A program made the position numbers and the translations under genes. DNA of 64,000 bases from Chersky-840 sp963848335. Its GTDB lineage: Bacteria; Actinomycetota; Acidimicrobiia; Acidimicrobiales; UBA8190. The stretch lies in contig CAWKDD010000002.1 in the NCBI GenBank assembly GCA_963848335.1, positions 352,087 to 416,086 of the forward strand, read 5' to 3'. The notes under the pieces are model-generated. The model saw nothing but the letters and a program-made list of their open reading frames with translations, did no database searches and was not told where the DNA came from. Shown piece after piece: positions 37,409 to 46,731 of the stretch; position 1 is the stretch's first letter; every line of letters starts with the position of its first letter.

Positions 37409-38338
37409 GTGCCCATCACCCCGACCGAGAAGATCTGGCTCGACGGCGAGCTCGTCGACTGGGACAAGGCGCGCATCCACGTGCTCACGCACTCGCTGCA
37501 CTACGGCTCGGGCGTGTTCGAAGGAATCCGGGCCTACCCGACGAGCCGCGGCGTGGCCGTGTTCCGGCTGACCGACCACATCAACCGGCTCTTCACCTCG
37601 GCCAAGGTGTTCATGATCGACGTGCCCTTCAGCCCCGCGGAGATCATCGAGGCCAGCAAGGCTGTGGTGCGCGTCAACGGGCTCGACGACGGGTGCTACC
37701 TCCGGCCCATCGTCTACCTCGGCTACGGGGAGATGGGCCTCAATCCTCTGCCGTGTCCCGTCAGCGTCGCCATCGCCGCTTGGCCCTGGGGCACCTACCT
37801 CGGCGACGAGGGAGTGGCCAACGGCATCCGGCTCAAGGTGTCCTCGTGGCAGCGCCACGACCCGAACGCGGTGCCGACCGCGGCCAAGGGGACGGGCATG
37901 TACGTGAACTCGTCACTGGCCAAGGTGGAGGCCCTGAAGGCCGGGTACGACGAGGCCGTGCTGCTGGCGTCCGACGGCCGGGTGTCGGAGTGCACGGGCG
38001 AGAACATCTTCGTGGTCCGGGGCCGGACCGTCATCACCCCTCCCACGTCGGACTCGTGCGCGCTGGCGGGCATCACCCAGGACTCGGTGCAGACCATCGC
38101 CACGGATCTCGGCTACGAGTGCGCCACCGAGACGCTCATCCGCACCGACCTCTACACGGCCGACGAGGCGTTCCTCACCGGGACCGCGGCCGAGGTGGTG
38201 CCGATCCGCGAGGTCGACGACCGCCCCGTGGGGACGGGCCGGCCGGGGCCCGTGACCAAGCAGATCCAGGAGACCTACTTCGCCACCGTGCGGGGGGAGA
38301 TGGACCGCTACAAGGACTGGCTCGAGCATGTCGAGTGA
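37409..38338 (+). CDS. ilvE: Branched-chain amino acid aminotransferase
   Basis: PLP fold-type IV transaminase that finishes Val, Leu and Ile synthesis. The 309-residue protein has HYGSGVFEGIRAY, the PLP lysine in VPTAAKGTGMYVNSSLAKVEA, and SECTGENIFVVRG. The GTG start is 4 bp after leuB. The 3' end overlaps cimA by 11 bp. Confidence 0.95.
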   Translation: MPITPTEKIWLDGELVDWDKARIHVLTHSLHYGSGVFEGIRAYPTSRGVAVFRLTDHINRLFTSAKVFMIDVPFSPAEIIEASKAVVRVNGLDDGCYLRPIVYLGYGEMGLNPLPCPVSVAIAAWPWGTYLGDEGVANGIRLKVSSWQRHDPNAVPTAAKGTGMYVNSSLAKVEALKAGYDEAVLLASDGRVSECTGENIFVVRGRTVITPPTSDSCALAGITQDSVQTIATDLGYECATETLIRTDLYTADEAFLTGTAAEVVPIREVDDRPVGTGRPGPVTKQIQETYFATVRGEMDRYKDWLEHVE

Positions 38339-40022
38339 CTCGAGCAGGAGCCGGGGGGGCGCTCACCGTCACGGCGCGGCCAGCCACGACTTCGGCCTCC
38401 CCGTGCTTCCCGAGGCCGTGGACATCTTCGACACCACGCTGCGTGACGGGTCCCAACAGGAGGGCCTGTCGCTCACCGTCGACGACAAGCTGCGAGTTGC
38501 CGAGCAGCTCGACCATCTCGGCGTCGCCTTCATCGAGGGCGGATGGCCCGGCGCCAACCACAAGGACGAGGAGTTCTTCGCCCGCGCCCCGGCCGAGCTC
38601 CGACTTTCCACCGCCACGCTGGTGGCCTTCGGCTCGACGCGGCGCGCCGGCGTGCGTGCCGAGGACGACGAGGTGCTGCGCCAGCTGGTGAAGGCCAACA
38701 CCGAGGCGGTGTGCATCGTGGCCAAGGCCTCGAAGCTGCATGTCACCGAGGCGTTGCGCACGACCCTCGACGAAGCCGTGGCCATGGCGGCCGACTCGGT
38801 GGCGTTCCTGCGCGACCACGACCTCCGGGTGTTCTTCGACGCCGAGCACTTCTTCGACGGGTACCGGGACGACCCGCAATTCACCCTACGAGTGGTGCGT
38901 GCCGCGGAGGAGGCGGGGGCCGAGGCCATCGTCCTGTGCGACACCAACGGCGGCACGCTCCCCCACGACGCAGAGCGCATCGTGGCTGGGGTGGTGGCCG
39001 ACTTCGAGTGCCAGATCGGTGTGCATTTCCACAATGACTCCGGGTGTGCGGTGGCGAACTCGATCGCCGGGGTCCGGGCCGGGGCGACGCACGTGCAGGG
39101 TTGTGTCAACGGATACGGCGAGCGCACGGGGAACGCCGATCTCTCGGCGACGATCCCCAATCTGTCGCTGAAGCTCAACGTGCGCACCATCCCACCTGAT
39201 CGCCTCGAGCGGATCACGCCGGTCTCGCACCACATCGCCGAGCTCGTGAACATCGCCCCCAATCCGCAGCAGCCCTACGTGGGCTCGGCCGCGTTCGCGC
39301 ACAAAGCCGGCCTGCACACGAGCGCCATCGCCCGACGCCGTGACGCCTATGAGCACGTAGCGCCCGACGCCGTGGGCAACGGCACCCGCTTCGTGGTGTC
39401 GGAGATGGCGGGCCGGTCGACGCTGGCGCTCAAGGCAGAAGAGCTCGGCCTCGAGCTCGACTCCGACGCCTTGTCGGGTGTCCTCGACACCTTGAAGGCG
39501 CTCGAGTACCGCGGGTACCACTTCGAGGTCGCCGACGGGTCTCTGGAGCTGCTGCTGCGCAAGGCGACGGGGTGGGAGCCGCAGTACTTCGAGGTCGAGT
39601 CGTTCCGGGTCATCAACGACCACACCGATCATGACGAGCTCGGTCCCCCCAGCCACGCCGGGCGCCACACCACCGAGGCGACGGTGAGGATCCGCGTGGG
39701 CGAGGACAGGGTGGTGGCCACCGCCGAGGGCAACGGTCCCATCAACGCCTTGGACTCGGCGCTGCGTAAGGCCATCGGTGCCCACTTCCCGAATCTGGCT
39801 GCGGTCCATCTCGTCGACTACCGGGTGCGGGTGCTCGACACGGGCAAGGGCACCGGTGCGGTCACACGGGTGTTGATCGACACCAGCGACGGCGAGCACG
39901 TCTGGACCACCATCGGCGTGTCGGAGAACATCATCGAGGCGTCCTGGCAGGCCCTGTACGACTCGATCGTCTACGGTCTGGTCCACGCCGAGCGGGGGGC
40001 CGCGGACAGCCCGACGGGCTGA
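38328..40022 (+). CDS. cimA: Citramalate synthase
   Basis: Condenses pyruvate with acetyl-CoA to give (R)-citramalate, starting threonine-independent synthesis of 2-oxobutyrate and isoleucine. The 564-residue protein is a LeuA-family barrel (VDIFDTTLRDGSQQEG, GVHFHNDSGCAVANS, NGYGERTGNADL) with a C-terminal regulatory domain. The phrase IEGGWPGANHKDEEFF and the HKAGLHTSAI segment are those of the CimA group rather than of LeuA. Position after leuB and ilvE, and the Val/Ile leader peptide, support this role. Confidence 0.9.
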   Translation: MSSDSSRSRGGAHRHGAASHDFGLPVLPEAVDIFDTTLRDGSQQEGLSLTVDDKLRVAEQLDHLGVAFIEGGWPGANHKDEEFFARAPAELRLSTATLVAFGSTRRAGVRAEDDEVLRQLVKANTEAVCIVAKASKLHVTEALRTTLDEAVAMAADSVAFLRDHDLRVFFDAEHFFDGYRDDPQFTLRVVRAAEEAGAEAIVLCDTNGGTLPHDAERIVAGVVADFECQIGVHFHNDSGCAVANSIAGVRAGATHVQGCVNGYGERTGNADLSATIPNLSLKLNVRTIPPDRLERITPVSHHIAELVNIAPNPQQPYVGSAAFAHKAGLHTSAIARRRDAYEHVAPDAVGNGTRFVVSEMAGRSTLALKAEELGLELDSDALSGVLDTLKALEYRGYHFEVADGSLELLLRKATGWEPQYFEVESFRVINDHTDHDELGPPSHAGRHTTEATVRIRVGEDRVVATAEGNGPINALDSALRKAIGAHFPNLAAVHLVDYRVRVLDTGKGTGAVTRVLIDTSDGEHVWTTIGVSENIIEASWQALYDSIVYGLVHAERGAADSPTG

Positions 40023-40101
40023 GCTCGGGGTACCGACGAGCGCCACCCACGAGGGTCCAGAGCAGCATTCACGAACGACACCGAGGAGCACGCACACTCA
40101 G

Positions 40102-40629
40102 ATGACCCAGCCCAACTTCGTGCCGATCGTCGAAAGCGACCAGGTCCGGCCCGCCTACCGCCTGCGCACCCCTCGTGACTGGCGTGCGGGCCGCGTCGGC
40201 GACCTGCGCGGGCCTGAGGGCCCCCGGGGCCGGGACCTCGGTGTCCCGGGGACCGATCAGGGCTACGGGTTCCTGCTCGCCCACACCATGTTCGAGGACA
40301 GGCTCGAGCTCACCGAAGGCATCACCGGCGAGGACGCCCTCGTGGGGTGCGCGGCGGTGGCGAGCCGGCGCGCCGCGCTCTTCGGCCGGGCGCCGGTGGC
40401 CAAGGACATCGAGCTGGCCCTCGTGCTCTTCGGGTTCCTGGGCGAGCCACCGCCGGACCTGGTGGCGTGGCGGGCCCCGCTGTTCCAAGCGGCCGCCCAT
40501 CACTACCACCAGCAGCGGAGCATCGTGGCGGCCGTGGCGGAGGACACCTTGCGTCTGGGTGCCGACGAGATCCGGGCCCGGCTCTCGGACTGGCCCTCGA
40601 TGATGGAGGCCCCGGCACCGACGTCGTGA
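40102..40629 (+). CDS. Conserved hypothetical protein
   Basis: A 175-residue soluble protein with no signal peptide or membrane helix. It begins NFVPIVESDQVRPAYRLRTPRDW, has a central helical region (KDIELALVLFGFLGEPPPDLVAW) and a histidine-rich AAHHYHQQRS. Codon use is that of a real gene. I do not recognise the family. It stands alone between cimA and an epoxide-hydrolase-like gene. Confidence 0.65.
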   Translation: MTQPNFVPIVESDQVRPAYRLRTPRDWRAGRVGDLRGPEGPRGRDLGVPGTDQGYGFLLAHTMFEDRLELTEGITGEDALVGCAAVASRRAALFGRAPVAKDIELALVLFGFLGEPPPDLVAWRAPLFQAAAHHYHQQRSIVAAVAEDTLRLGADEIRARLSDWPSMMEAPAPTS

Positions 40630-40670
40630 CGGGCCGGTGACGGCCCAGCAGGGCGGCACAGGGGAATTGG

Positions 40671-40676
40671 TAGCGT
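40671..40676 (+). promoter_or_regulatory. -10 element TAGCGT of the epoxide-hydrolase-like gene
   Basis: TAGCGT is 8 nt before ATG 40685, which supports that start over an upstream in-frame GTG at 40637. Confidence 0.45.
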
Positions 40677-40684
40677 CCGCCGGC

Positions 40685-41548
40685 ATGGAAGACCTGGAGA
40701 TTGCTGCCAACGGATTCTCCTTCGAGGCCGTGGCGACGGGACCCCGTGACGGACGGCCCGTGCTGTTCCTCCACGGCTTCCCCCAGACCTCGTACTCGTG
40801 GCACCACCAGCTCGAGGCGGTGGCGGCGGCCGGATACCGGGGGCTGGCCTTCGACCAGCGGGGCTATTCGCCCGGGGCCCGGCCCGCCACGGTGGAGGAC
40901 TACCGCATCGCCGAGCTCGTGGGCGACGTGATCGCCGTTGCCGACGGGTGGGGACTGGAGCGCTTCGACCTGGTGGGCCACGACTGGGGCGCCATGGTGG
41001 CCTGGGTCGTCGCCGGACGCCACCCCGACCGGGTCCGAACGCTCACGGCCGTGTCGGTACCCCATCCCCGCGCCTTCGCAGCCGCCTTCGGCGAGTCCGG
41101 AGACCCGGACCAGCACCGGCGCTCGTCGTACATCGAGGTCTTCAGGGCGGCGGGCGGGGTGGCCGAGCGCGCCCTGTTGGGCGAGGACGGCTCGGGCGAG
41201 GGGCTGCGCGCCATGTTCGACGCCAGCGGCCTCCCTTCGGACACCGAGGAGGTGCGCCGGTTCGTCGAGCGCATGCTCGAGCCGGGCGCCATGACGGCCG
41301 CGCTCGACTGGTACCGGGCCACCGAGCCCCATGCACTCACCGACGTGGGCGCGATCACGGTCCCCACCCTCTACGTGTGGTCGGACGAGGACATCGCCCT
41401 GGGACGCGTGGCGGCGGAAGCGACGGTGGACTGGGTCACGGGCCCGTACCGCTTCGAGGTCCTGAGCGGTGTGAGCCACTGGATCCCCGAGACCGCACCT
41501 GGCGACCTCAACCGACTCCTGCTGGAGCACCTGGCACCGGAGCGGTAG
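40685..41548 (+). CDS. Alpha/beta hydrolase, epoxide hydrolase-like
   Basis: A 287-residue soluble hydrolase. The oxyanion HGFPQTSYSW, the nucleophile elbow GHDWGAM with an aspartate nucleophile, and the late acid and histidine (VWSDEDIAL and GVSHWIPE) are the pattern of epoxide hydrolases and haloalkane dehalogenases. The HGFP-Q form and the Trp after the nucleophile favour epoxide hydrolase. The next gene is an acyl-CoA dehydrogenase, so a catabolic role is possible. Confidence 0.82.
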   Translation: MEDLEIAANGFSFEAVATGPRDGRPVLFLHGFPQTSYSWHHQLEAVAAAGYRGLAFDQRGYSPGARPATVEDYRIAELVGDVIAVADGWGLERFDLVGHDWGAMVAWVVAGRHPDRVRTLTAVSVPHPRAFAAAFGESGDPDQHRRSSYIEVFRAAGGVAERALLGEDGSGEGLRAMFDASGLPSDTEEVRRFVERMLEPGAMTAALDWYRATEPHALTDVGAITVPTLYVWSDEDIALGRVAAEATVDWVTGPYRFEVLSGVSHWIPETAPGDLNRLLLEHLAPER

Positions 41549-41572
41549 CACCGGGGCGCAGCCCCGGAGCGC

Positions 41573-41578
41573 GAGACT
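41573..41578 (+). promoter_or_regulatory. -10 element GAGACT of the acyl-CoA dehydrogenase gene
   Basis: GAGACT, the same hexamer as at the leuB leader promoter, is 6 nt before the ATG. Confidence 0.35.
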
Positions 41579-41584
41579 GGGGGG

Positions 41585-42739
41585 ATGGACCAGACACCGA
41601 CGTTCGCGCTCGCCGACACCCAAAAGGAGTTCCGAAGCGCCGTGCGCCAGATGTGCGAGGAGCGCATCGCGCCGCACGCCGCCGAGGTCGACCGGGACGC
41701 GGCCTTCCCGTGGGACGGCTTCAAGGCGGCGGTCGAGATGGAGCTGCCTGCCCTCGGGATCCCCGTGGCCTACGGGGGGGCGGGGGCCGACCACGTCACC
41801 CAGGCGATCATGGTGGAGGAGCTCGCCCGCGTGTGCGCCTCGACCAGCGTGACCATGCTCATCTCGAAGCTCGGCATGATGCCCATCTTCAATTGGGGCA
41901 CCGAGAGCCTGCGCCAGAAGTACGTCCCTCGCGTCGCGTCGGGGGAGGCCCAGGCCAGCTACTGCCTGTCGGAAGCCGACGCCGGCAGTGATGTCGCCGC
42001 CATGCGCTGCCGGGCGGTCCGCGACGGCGACCACTACGTGCTCTCGGGCACCAAGTACTGGATCACCAACGCGGGCGCATCGGACCTCTACACGGTGTTC
42101 GCCAAGACCGACCCCGACGCCGGGCACCGGGGGATCAGCTGCTTCGTGGTCGAGGCCGACTGGGGGGTGCGGGTGGCCAAGCTCGAGCACAAGATGGGCC
42201 TGCGAGGCAGCCCCACGGGCGAAGTCGTCTTCGAGGACGTCCGCGTGCCGGCCGAGAACCGGATCGGAGAGGAAGGCCAGGGGTTCACCATCGCCATGCA
42301 CACCCTCGACCGCAGCCGGCCCACCATCGGAGCCCAGGCCGTCGGGATCGCCCAGGGCGCCATCGACTACGCGGCCCGGTACATGGGTCAGCGCAAGGCG
42401 TTCGGTCAGGCCATCGCCGAATTCCAGGGCCTGCGGTTCATGCTCGCCGACATGGCGATGCGGACCGAGGCGGCTCGCACTCTCGTCTACCGGGCGTGCT
42501 CGGTGATCGACGCGGGAGATCCCGACGGGGAGCTCTCCATGATCGGAGCCATGGCCAAGTGCTTCGCGTCCGACACGGCCATGGCTGTGACCACCGACGC
42601 CGTGCAGCTCCTCGGCGGCTACGGGTACACCACCGACTTCCCGGCCGAACGGTTCATGCGTGACGCCAAGATCACCCAGATCTACGAGGGCACCAACCAG
42701 ATCCAACGCGTCGTGATCGCAAAGAGGCTGCTCGGATAG
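41585..42739 (+). CDS. Acyl-CoA dehydrogenase
   Basis: FAD-dependent enzyme introducing the 2,3 double bond into acyl-CoA. The 384-residue protein has the family signatures CLSEADAGSDVAAM and QLLGGYGYTTDFPAERFMRD, and the catalytic glutamate in IYEGTNQIQR. Length and motifs fit the short- or branched-chain group, but chain preference cannot be read. It is the last core-like gene before the recombinase region. Confidence 0.95.
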   Translation: MDQTPTFALADTQKEFRSAVRQMCEERIAPHAAEVDRDAAFPWDGFKAAVEMELPALGIPVAYGGAGADHVTQAIMVEELARVCASTSVTMLISKLGMMPIFNWGTESLRQKYVPRVASGEAQASYCLSEADAGSDVAAMRCRAVRDGDHYVLSGTKYWITNAGASDLYTVFAKTDPDAGHRGISCFVVEADWGVRVAKLEHKMGLRGSPTGEVVFEDVRVPAENRIGEEGQGFTIAMHTLDRSRPTIGAQAVGIAQGAIDYAARYMGQRKAFGQAIAEFQGLRFMLADMAMRTEAARTLVYRACSVIDAGDPDGELSMIGAMAKCFASDTAMAVTTDAVQLLGGYGYTTDFPAERFMRDAKITQIYEGTNQIQRVVIAKRLLG

Positions 42740-42826
42740 GGTGTCTGCCTAAGGCTTGAGCTTGGCTCGGGGGTGAAATCCACCGAATATCCCTACTTTA
42801 TCCCTACTCGATTATCGTGACCGTCC
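42740..42826. other. Junction before the integrase with a direct repeat
   Basis: This AT-richer stretch holds TATCCCTACT twice (42788-42797 and 42799-42808). Position next to an integrase makes it a candidate for recombinase arm sites or part of an attachment site. No partner copy was found elsewhere in the window. Confidence 0.4.
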
Positions 42827-43954
42827 GTGGCAACGGTGCGGGAGCGTTCTCCGGGGGTGTGGGAGGTTCGGGCCTTCACGGGCCGAGACGCCCAGGGCCG
42901 TCCCACCCAGGTGAGCCGGACCGTCCGGGGAGCCAAGCGCGACGCCAACCGGGTGGCGGCCGAGCTCACCGTGCGCCGCAGCTCCGGTGCCGCCAAGGTC
43001 ACCATGGCCGAACTGCTCGACATGTGGACCGACCAGAACGAGCCCGCCTGGGCGGTGTCGACCACCCAGAACCAGAAGAGCCGGGTCGCCATGGTGAAAA
43101 CCGACCCCATCGCCAAGATCCGCCTGGTCCGGCTGACCGCGGTGGACGTCGACCGTTGGCACGCCCGCCTCGCCCGGGCCGGAGTTGGCGAAGGATCGAT
43201 CCGAAACCAACACCAGACGCTGCGCGCCGCGGTGACCCAGGCGGTGCGGTGGGGTTGGGTGACGACCAACGTCGTGGCGGTGGCACAACTGGGACGACGC
43301 AAGCAGGCCCCCCGAGGGGCCATGGGGGAAGACGAGGTGCGTCTGATATTGCTGGGCGCCACTGACCTGGTGGACGAATTCGAGGTGGAGCCAGCCGCGG
43401 CGGTGGCGCTCAGGCTGGCGGCTGTGACCGGGGCCCGTCGTTCCGAGCTCGCCGCCTTGCGGTGGGACGATCTGGAGGCCGATCGCCTCGCCATTGACTC
43501 CAGCATGGCCATCATCCGCCACGGCAAGCCGGGCTCGCCTCAGAGTCCGACGTTGCGCGACGATCCGACGAAGACGGCCAACCGTCGCACCGTGACGCTG
43601 GACCGGACCACGGTCGGCCAACTCGAAGACCTGAAGCACCTCCAGGGGAGCTGTGGCCCGTGGATCTTGTCGGTGGGGGAACGCCCGGTGAACCCCGAGC
43701 GGATCGCGGCGTGGTGGCGGCGGGCGCGTGACCGAGCCGGCGTCGACAAGAGGTGGCGCCTCCATGATCTGCGCCACTGGTCGGCGACCACCTCGATCGC
43801 CCGGGGCCACGACATTCGGACCGTGGCCAATCGCCTGGGCCACGCCAACCCGGCCATGACGCTCTGGGTCTACGCGCACGCCGTGGAGTCAGCCGACGGG
43901 CCGGTGGCCGACATGCTGGGAGAGGTCCTCGACAACGGTGGAGACGACACGTAG
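42827..43954 (+). CDS. Phage-type tyrosine integrase
   Basis: A 375-residue site-specific recombinase. The N-terminal arm-binding beta domain (WEVRAFTGRDAQGRPTQVSRTV), the core-binding helical domain and the catalytic domain are present. Catalytic residues are the Arg in TGARRSEL, HDLRHW, and GHANPAMTLWVYAH with the nucleophilic Tyr. The GTG start lacks a clear ribosome binding site. It marks the beginning of an accessory region; no adjacent tRNA is seen. Confidence 0.9.
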   Translation: MATVRERSPGVWEVRAFTGRDAQGRPTQVSRTVRGAKRDANRVAAELTVRRSSGAAKVTMAELLDMWTDQNEPAWAVSTTQNQKSRVAMVKTDPIAKIRLVRLTAVDVDRWHARLARAGVGEGSIRNQHQTLRAAVTQAVRWGWVTTNVVAVAQLGRRKQAPRGAMGEDEVRLILLGATDLVDEFEVEPAAAVALRLAAVTGARRSELAALRWDDLEADRLAIDSSMAIIRHGKPGSPQSPTLRDDPTKTANRRTVTLDRTTVGQLEDLKHLQGSCGPWILSVGERPVNPERIAAWWRRARDRAGVDKRWRLHDLRHWSATTSIARGHDIRTVANRLGHANPAMTLWVYAHAVESADGPVADMLGEVLDNGGDDT

Positions 43955-44009
43955 GGGTCCACCGTCACCAAGGTGCTCCCGCGCTGTCCACGGTGGATTG
44001 AGCACGACG

Positions 44010-44396
44010 TCACACCCGGTGGACCTCCACGTCGTGTGCGTAGGAAGCGAGCGCCCGAAGATCCCCCACGTCCCCGCTCAGCACAGTGCCGCCCGGTTCG
44101 GCCATCGCCACGACAATCGCGTCGACCGCGGATCCTCGTCGGGCCGAGGTCCGTAGCGCAGCCGCACGGCGAGCGAGGTGCTGGGGCGCGTCCTCCACGA
44201 TGTCGCAGGTCTTGAGGAAGCGGTTGGTCAGGGCATCGGCTCGTTGACGTCCGGTGAGCGTCTCGACCAGGACCACCGACGGGACGACCGGTGGCCAGAT
44301 GCCGTCGCGCTTGAACACGGCGATCATCGCCGCGGCGTCCTGGTTCTGGCGCGAAAGTCGGGTGACTCCCCCCGAGTCGAGGACCAGCGGGCTCAC
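44010..44396 (-). CDS. vapC: VapC-family PIN-domain toxin
   Basis: A 128-residue PIN ribonuclease toxin. Acidic active-site residues appear in VLDSG near the N-terminus, VLVETLTG, SAVDAIVVAMA and SGDVGDLRAL. It overlaps the antitoxin gene by four bases (ATGA). The first acidic motif has Gly where many VapC have Ser, but the required Asp is present. It probably cleaves tRNA or rRNA when free of the antitoxin. Confidence 0.88.
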   Translation of the reverse strand: MSPLVLDSGGVTRLSRQNQDAAAMIAVFKRDGIWPPVVPSVVLVETLTGRQRADALTNRFLKTCDIVEDAPQHLARRAAALRTSARRGSAVDAIVVAMAEPGGTVLSGDVGDLRALASYAHDVEVHRV

Positions 44397-44644
44397 GAGG
44401 CCCGGGAGGCGCTGCCCTGGCGACGAATCCGGCGCGACAGCGCCTCGGCCCGTTTCACAGCCGCAAGTTCGGGCTCGCCTACCTTGGCGGCGAGCTCGTC
44501 GAGGTAGCGGTCGGTCTCCTCGAGCAGCTCCTGGCGGTGCAGCTCGGATCGCACTGCGCTCTGCAACAGCTCCGACGCCGGCAATTCCCGATCCTTCACG
44601 GCACGGTAGAGATCGTCGGGGAGATACACCTGGATTCGTGGCAT
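44393..44644 (-). CDS. vapB: Ribbon-helix-helix antitoxin of the VapBC pair
   Basis: An 83-residue protein beginning PRIQVYLPDDLYRAVKDRELPASELLQSAV, a ribbon-helix-helix DNA-binding domain, followed by a charged helical tail that should bind the toxin. It has no ribosome binding site. A perfect TATACT element is 6 nt before the ATG, so the mRNA is probably leaderless and autoregulated through the adjacent direct repeat. Confidence 0.88.
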   Translation of the reverse strand: MPRIQVYLPDDLYRAVKDRELPASELLQSAVRSELHRQELLEETDRYLDELAAKVGEPELAAVKRAEALSRRIRRQGSASRAS

Positions 44645-44645
44645 G

Positions 44646-44662
44646 CGCCTAGTATACGCCTA
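44646..44662. promoter_or_regulatory. vapBC promoter and candidate operator
   Basis: On the minus strand TAGGCG occurs twice as a direct repeat separated by TATAC, and the -10 element TATACT (44651-44656) sits within it. This is a natural autoregulatory site for the VapB ribbon-helix-helix dimer. Confidence 0.6.
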
Positions 44663-44681
44663 TCGGCGTGAGCCGCCTTCG

Positions 44682-44996
44682 TCATCGGATGGCGGTGCCG
44701 AGCGGTTCCTCCAGCATGACCCGGGGGATCACGATCCGGCGGCCGAGTCGGAGAGCCGGAAGCTCTCCGCGGGCGATGAGCTCGTAGGCGAGGCTCCGGG
44801 AGATGTGCAGGAGGTAGGCCGCTTCGTCGACAGTCAGGACCAGGCGCCCCATGCTCGGGGCTGGGGTCGTCTCGTCGGTATGGCTCGGACCGGCTTCGGC
44901 CGGGGCTGAGCCCATGCCCGAGGGATGGGCGGCAATGGTGTGGATCGTCGCCCTTGGGCGAGTGGTCTGCTGGCGGGCGCGGTGCTTCATGTTCAT
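44682..44996 (-). CDS. Excisionase-type helix-turn-helix protein
   Basis: The C-terminal half (LTVDEAAYLLHISRSLAYELIARGELPALRLGRRIVI) is a MerR-like HTH_17/excisionase domain found in recombination directionality factors of integrative elements. The first 48 residues are low-complexity. ATG 44996 has GGAG upstream, but ATG 44852 would give the bare domain. Proximity to the integrase suggests it controls excision. Confidence 0.75.
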   Translation of the reverse strand: MNMKHRARQQTTRPRATIHTIAAHPSGMGSAPAEAGPSHTDETTPAPSMGRLVLTVDEAAYLLHISRSLAYELIARGELPALRLGRRIVIPRVMLEEPLGTAIR

Positions 44997-46731
44997 GGTC
45001 GATCTCCGGTCGAGAAGGTGTCGGCGCGATCCATCATCCGGATCGACGTCACCTCCGTCACCCTCGCCGAGGTTCCGAGGTTTCTTCTTTCAGGACCGCA
45101 GGGTGACGTCGTCTCGTGCATGTCCGTCGTGCCTGAAGCCGGGGATCGGCCTTCGGGCTATAGCGCGGCCCGAAGCCGATCGCCGGCACCGGGGCCCTCT
45201 GCTGGCCCACCGTGACCAGGCTCACGCCAGCATCCGAGCGATTACAGCGCCCGAGCGGGCATCGAGCCCGCACCGGGCGCGTCAACACGATCCCGGATCT
45301 ACTCCGCCAGACCTGATCATCGAGCCCACACAGTTGCATCATGCGATGCCGTGGCTAAAGACGGTGCCGCGACGGTCGGCTCGCGGGCCGTCACGACTGC
45401 CGCCTGGCGTGGCGCTACGACCGTCAGGGTGACGTTCGCATCGATGGTGCACGTGTGTGGATCACCTGTACAGGGCTGGCGAAGTCGACGAGTGCATTCG
45501 AATCGCTGGCCGAGCCGGACTCGATGTCCGGCCGGTCAGCGTTTGTCGAGCTTGACGGGACGCCTGCGACATGGTTCGTGTAGCGGCTCAGCAGGTGAAG
45601 GAACGACAGGATGATTGCCATCGGGCGACAGAACGGCCGCATGCCGGGGATCTCCGTAGCGCTCCTGCGCCGGCAAGGGACGCCCTTGCAATCGTGTTCG
45701 GCGTGGAGGATCGGTGTGCCATCCTCAGCTGGAGGCGAGCCCTCGAAGGTGTGTGCGGCTCGGAGGCAGGCTGCGGGGCGGCGGAAGACCAGAAACGGCC
45801 TGCGGTAGCTCAGGAGCACCGGAGCTGAGTTGGGTGAGGGTCCTCGCATCCCGGCCCAGACTCGAAGCGAACACGCTGCCCGTCTATGACGATTCTCCGC
45901 CGGTGCCTAACAGTGCCACGACCAGTGAGGGCGACGTTCAGGGTGACGTTGAAGGGTCACGTTCGCCAGTGCCCGGACGCCATGATCGAGCATCATCTGA
46001 CGCAGCCCACAAGATAAGGCTGCAAAGGTCGTGAACCCAAAGACCGCAACGGTAGGGCCTGTCAATTGGCCGGCCCAGAGGCCGCCCGGAAGGGTCGCCT
46101 TGACGGGTCCGGTCACGGTCACCGGGATACTGGGGCGTTGGAGCCGGCGCCGTCGGCTCCTGACCGCCGCTCCCCGCTTACGCGTTACCGGATGGCGCGG
46201 CCGCAGCCAGCAGATCACCGGATCCCGCCCCCGAGGTCAAGCAGTCCGCATTCCAGCCCGCAGCAAAACGGGTGATCTCGACCGGTCTGTTGGTTGGCGA
46301 CTTGACCCCGGCAGGACGCACAGAGCCGGCAGTTCCGGTCGGTCGAAGGCCGGCATGGCCGCTAGTGGGTGCGGCGAATGCGCTCCCCCGGAGGCGCCAG
46401 CTCGCCGAATATGTCTGCGGGTCCGTCAACGCCTTCACAGACGATTTGCGCGTCGTTATGGCACGCCCCGCGCCAGCGTTTGGGGCGAGACCCAATACGG
46501 ATGTCGCACCCATGTTTGGGGACCGACTACAGGAACGTGAAAACCTGTAAGCAGGTCAGGGCTTCGCGTGATCCTCGGACCGGCCCTAAGGGCAGCCGTG
46601 CTCCAAGACGGTCCAGTACTCCTTCGGTTCGGGCCCGCGGGTAAGGCTCGGTGACCCTTTCGGTACTGCACTCAAACGCCCATTCGGTACTGAACTCACG
46701 CTCAGTGCCGCCCTCAGCGCGATTTGACTGA
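44997..46731. other. Gene-poor stretch of the accessory region
   Basis: No recognisable gene is seen over about 1.7 kb. Many short frames exist but none has consistent codon bias or a family motif. One plus-strand fragment ending at 45583 (RVWITCTGLAKSTSAFESL and following) looks protein-like but has no start, and may be the tail of a lost or frameshifted gene. Near the end TTCGGTACTG occurs twice (46659 and 46683), each followed by a similar ACTCA. I read the region as decayed mobile-element DNA. Confidence 0.5.

Noticed and set aside
42739..42826. A tRNA gene as the integrase target
   Set aside because: No cloverleaf or T-arm sequence is visible next to the integrase.
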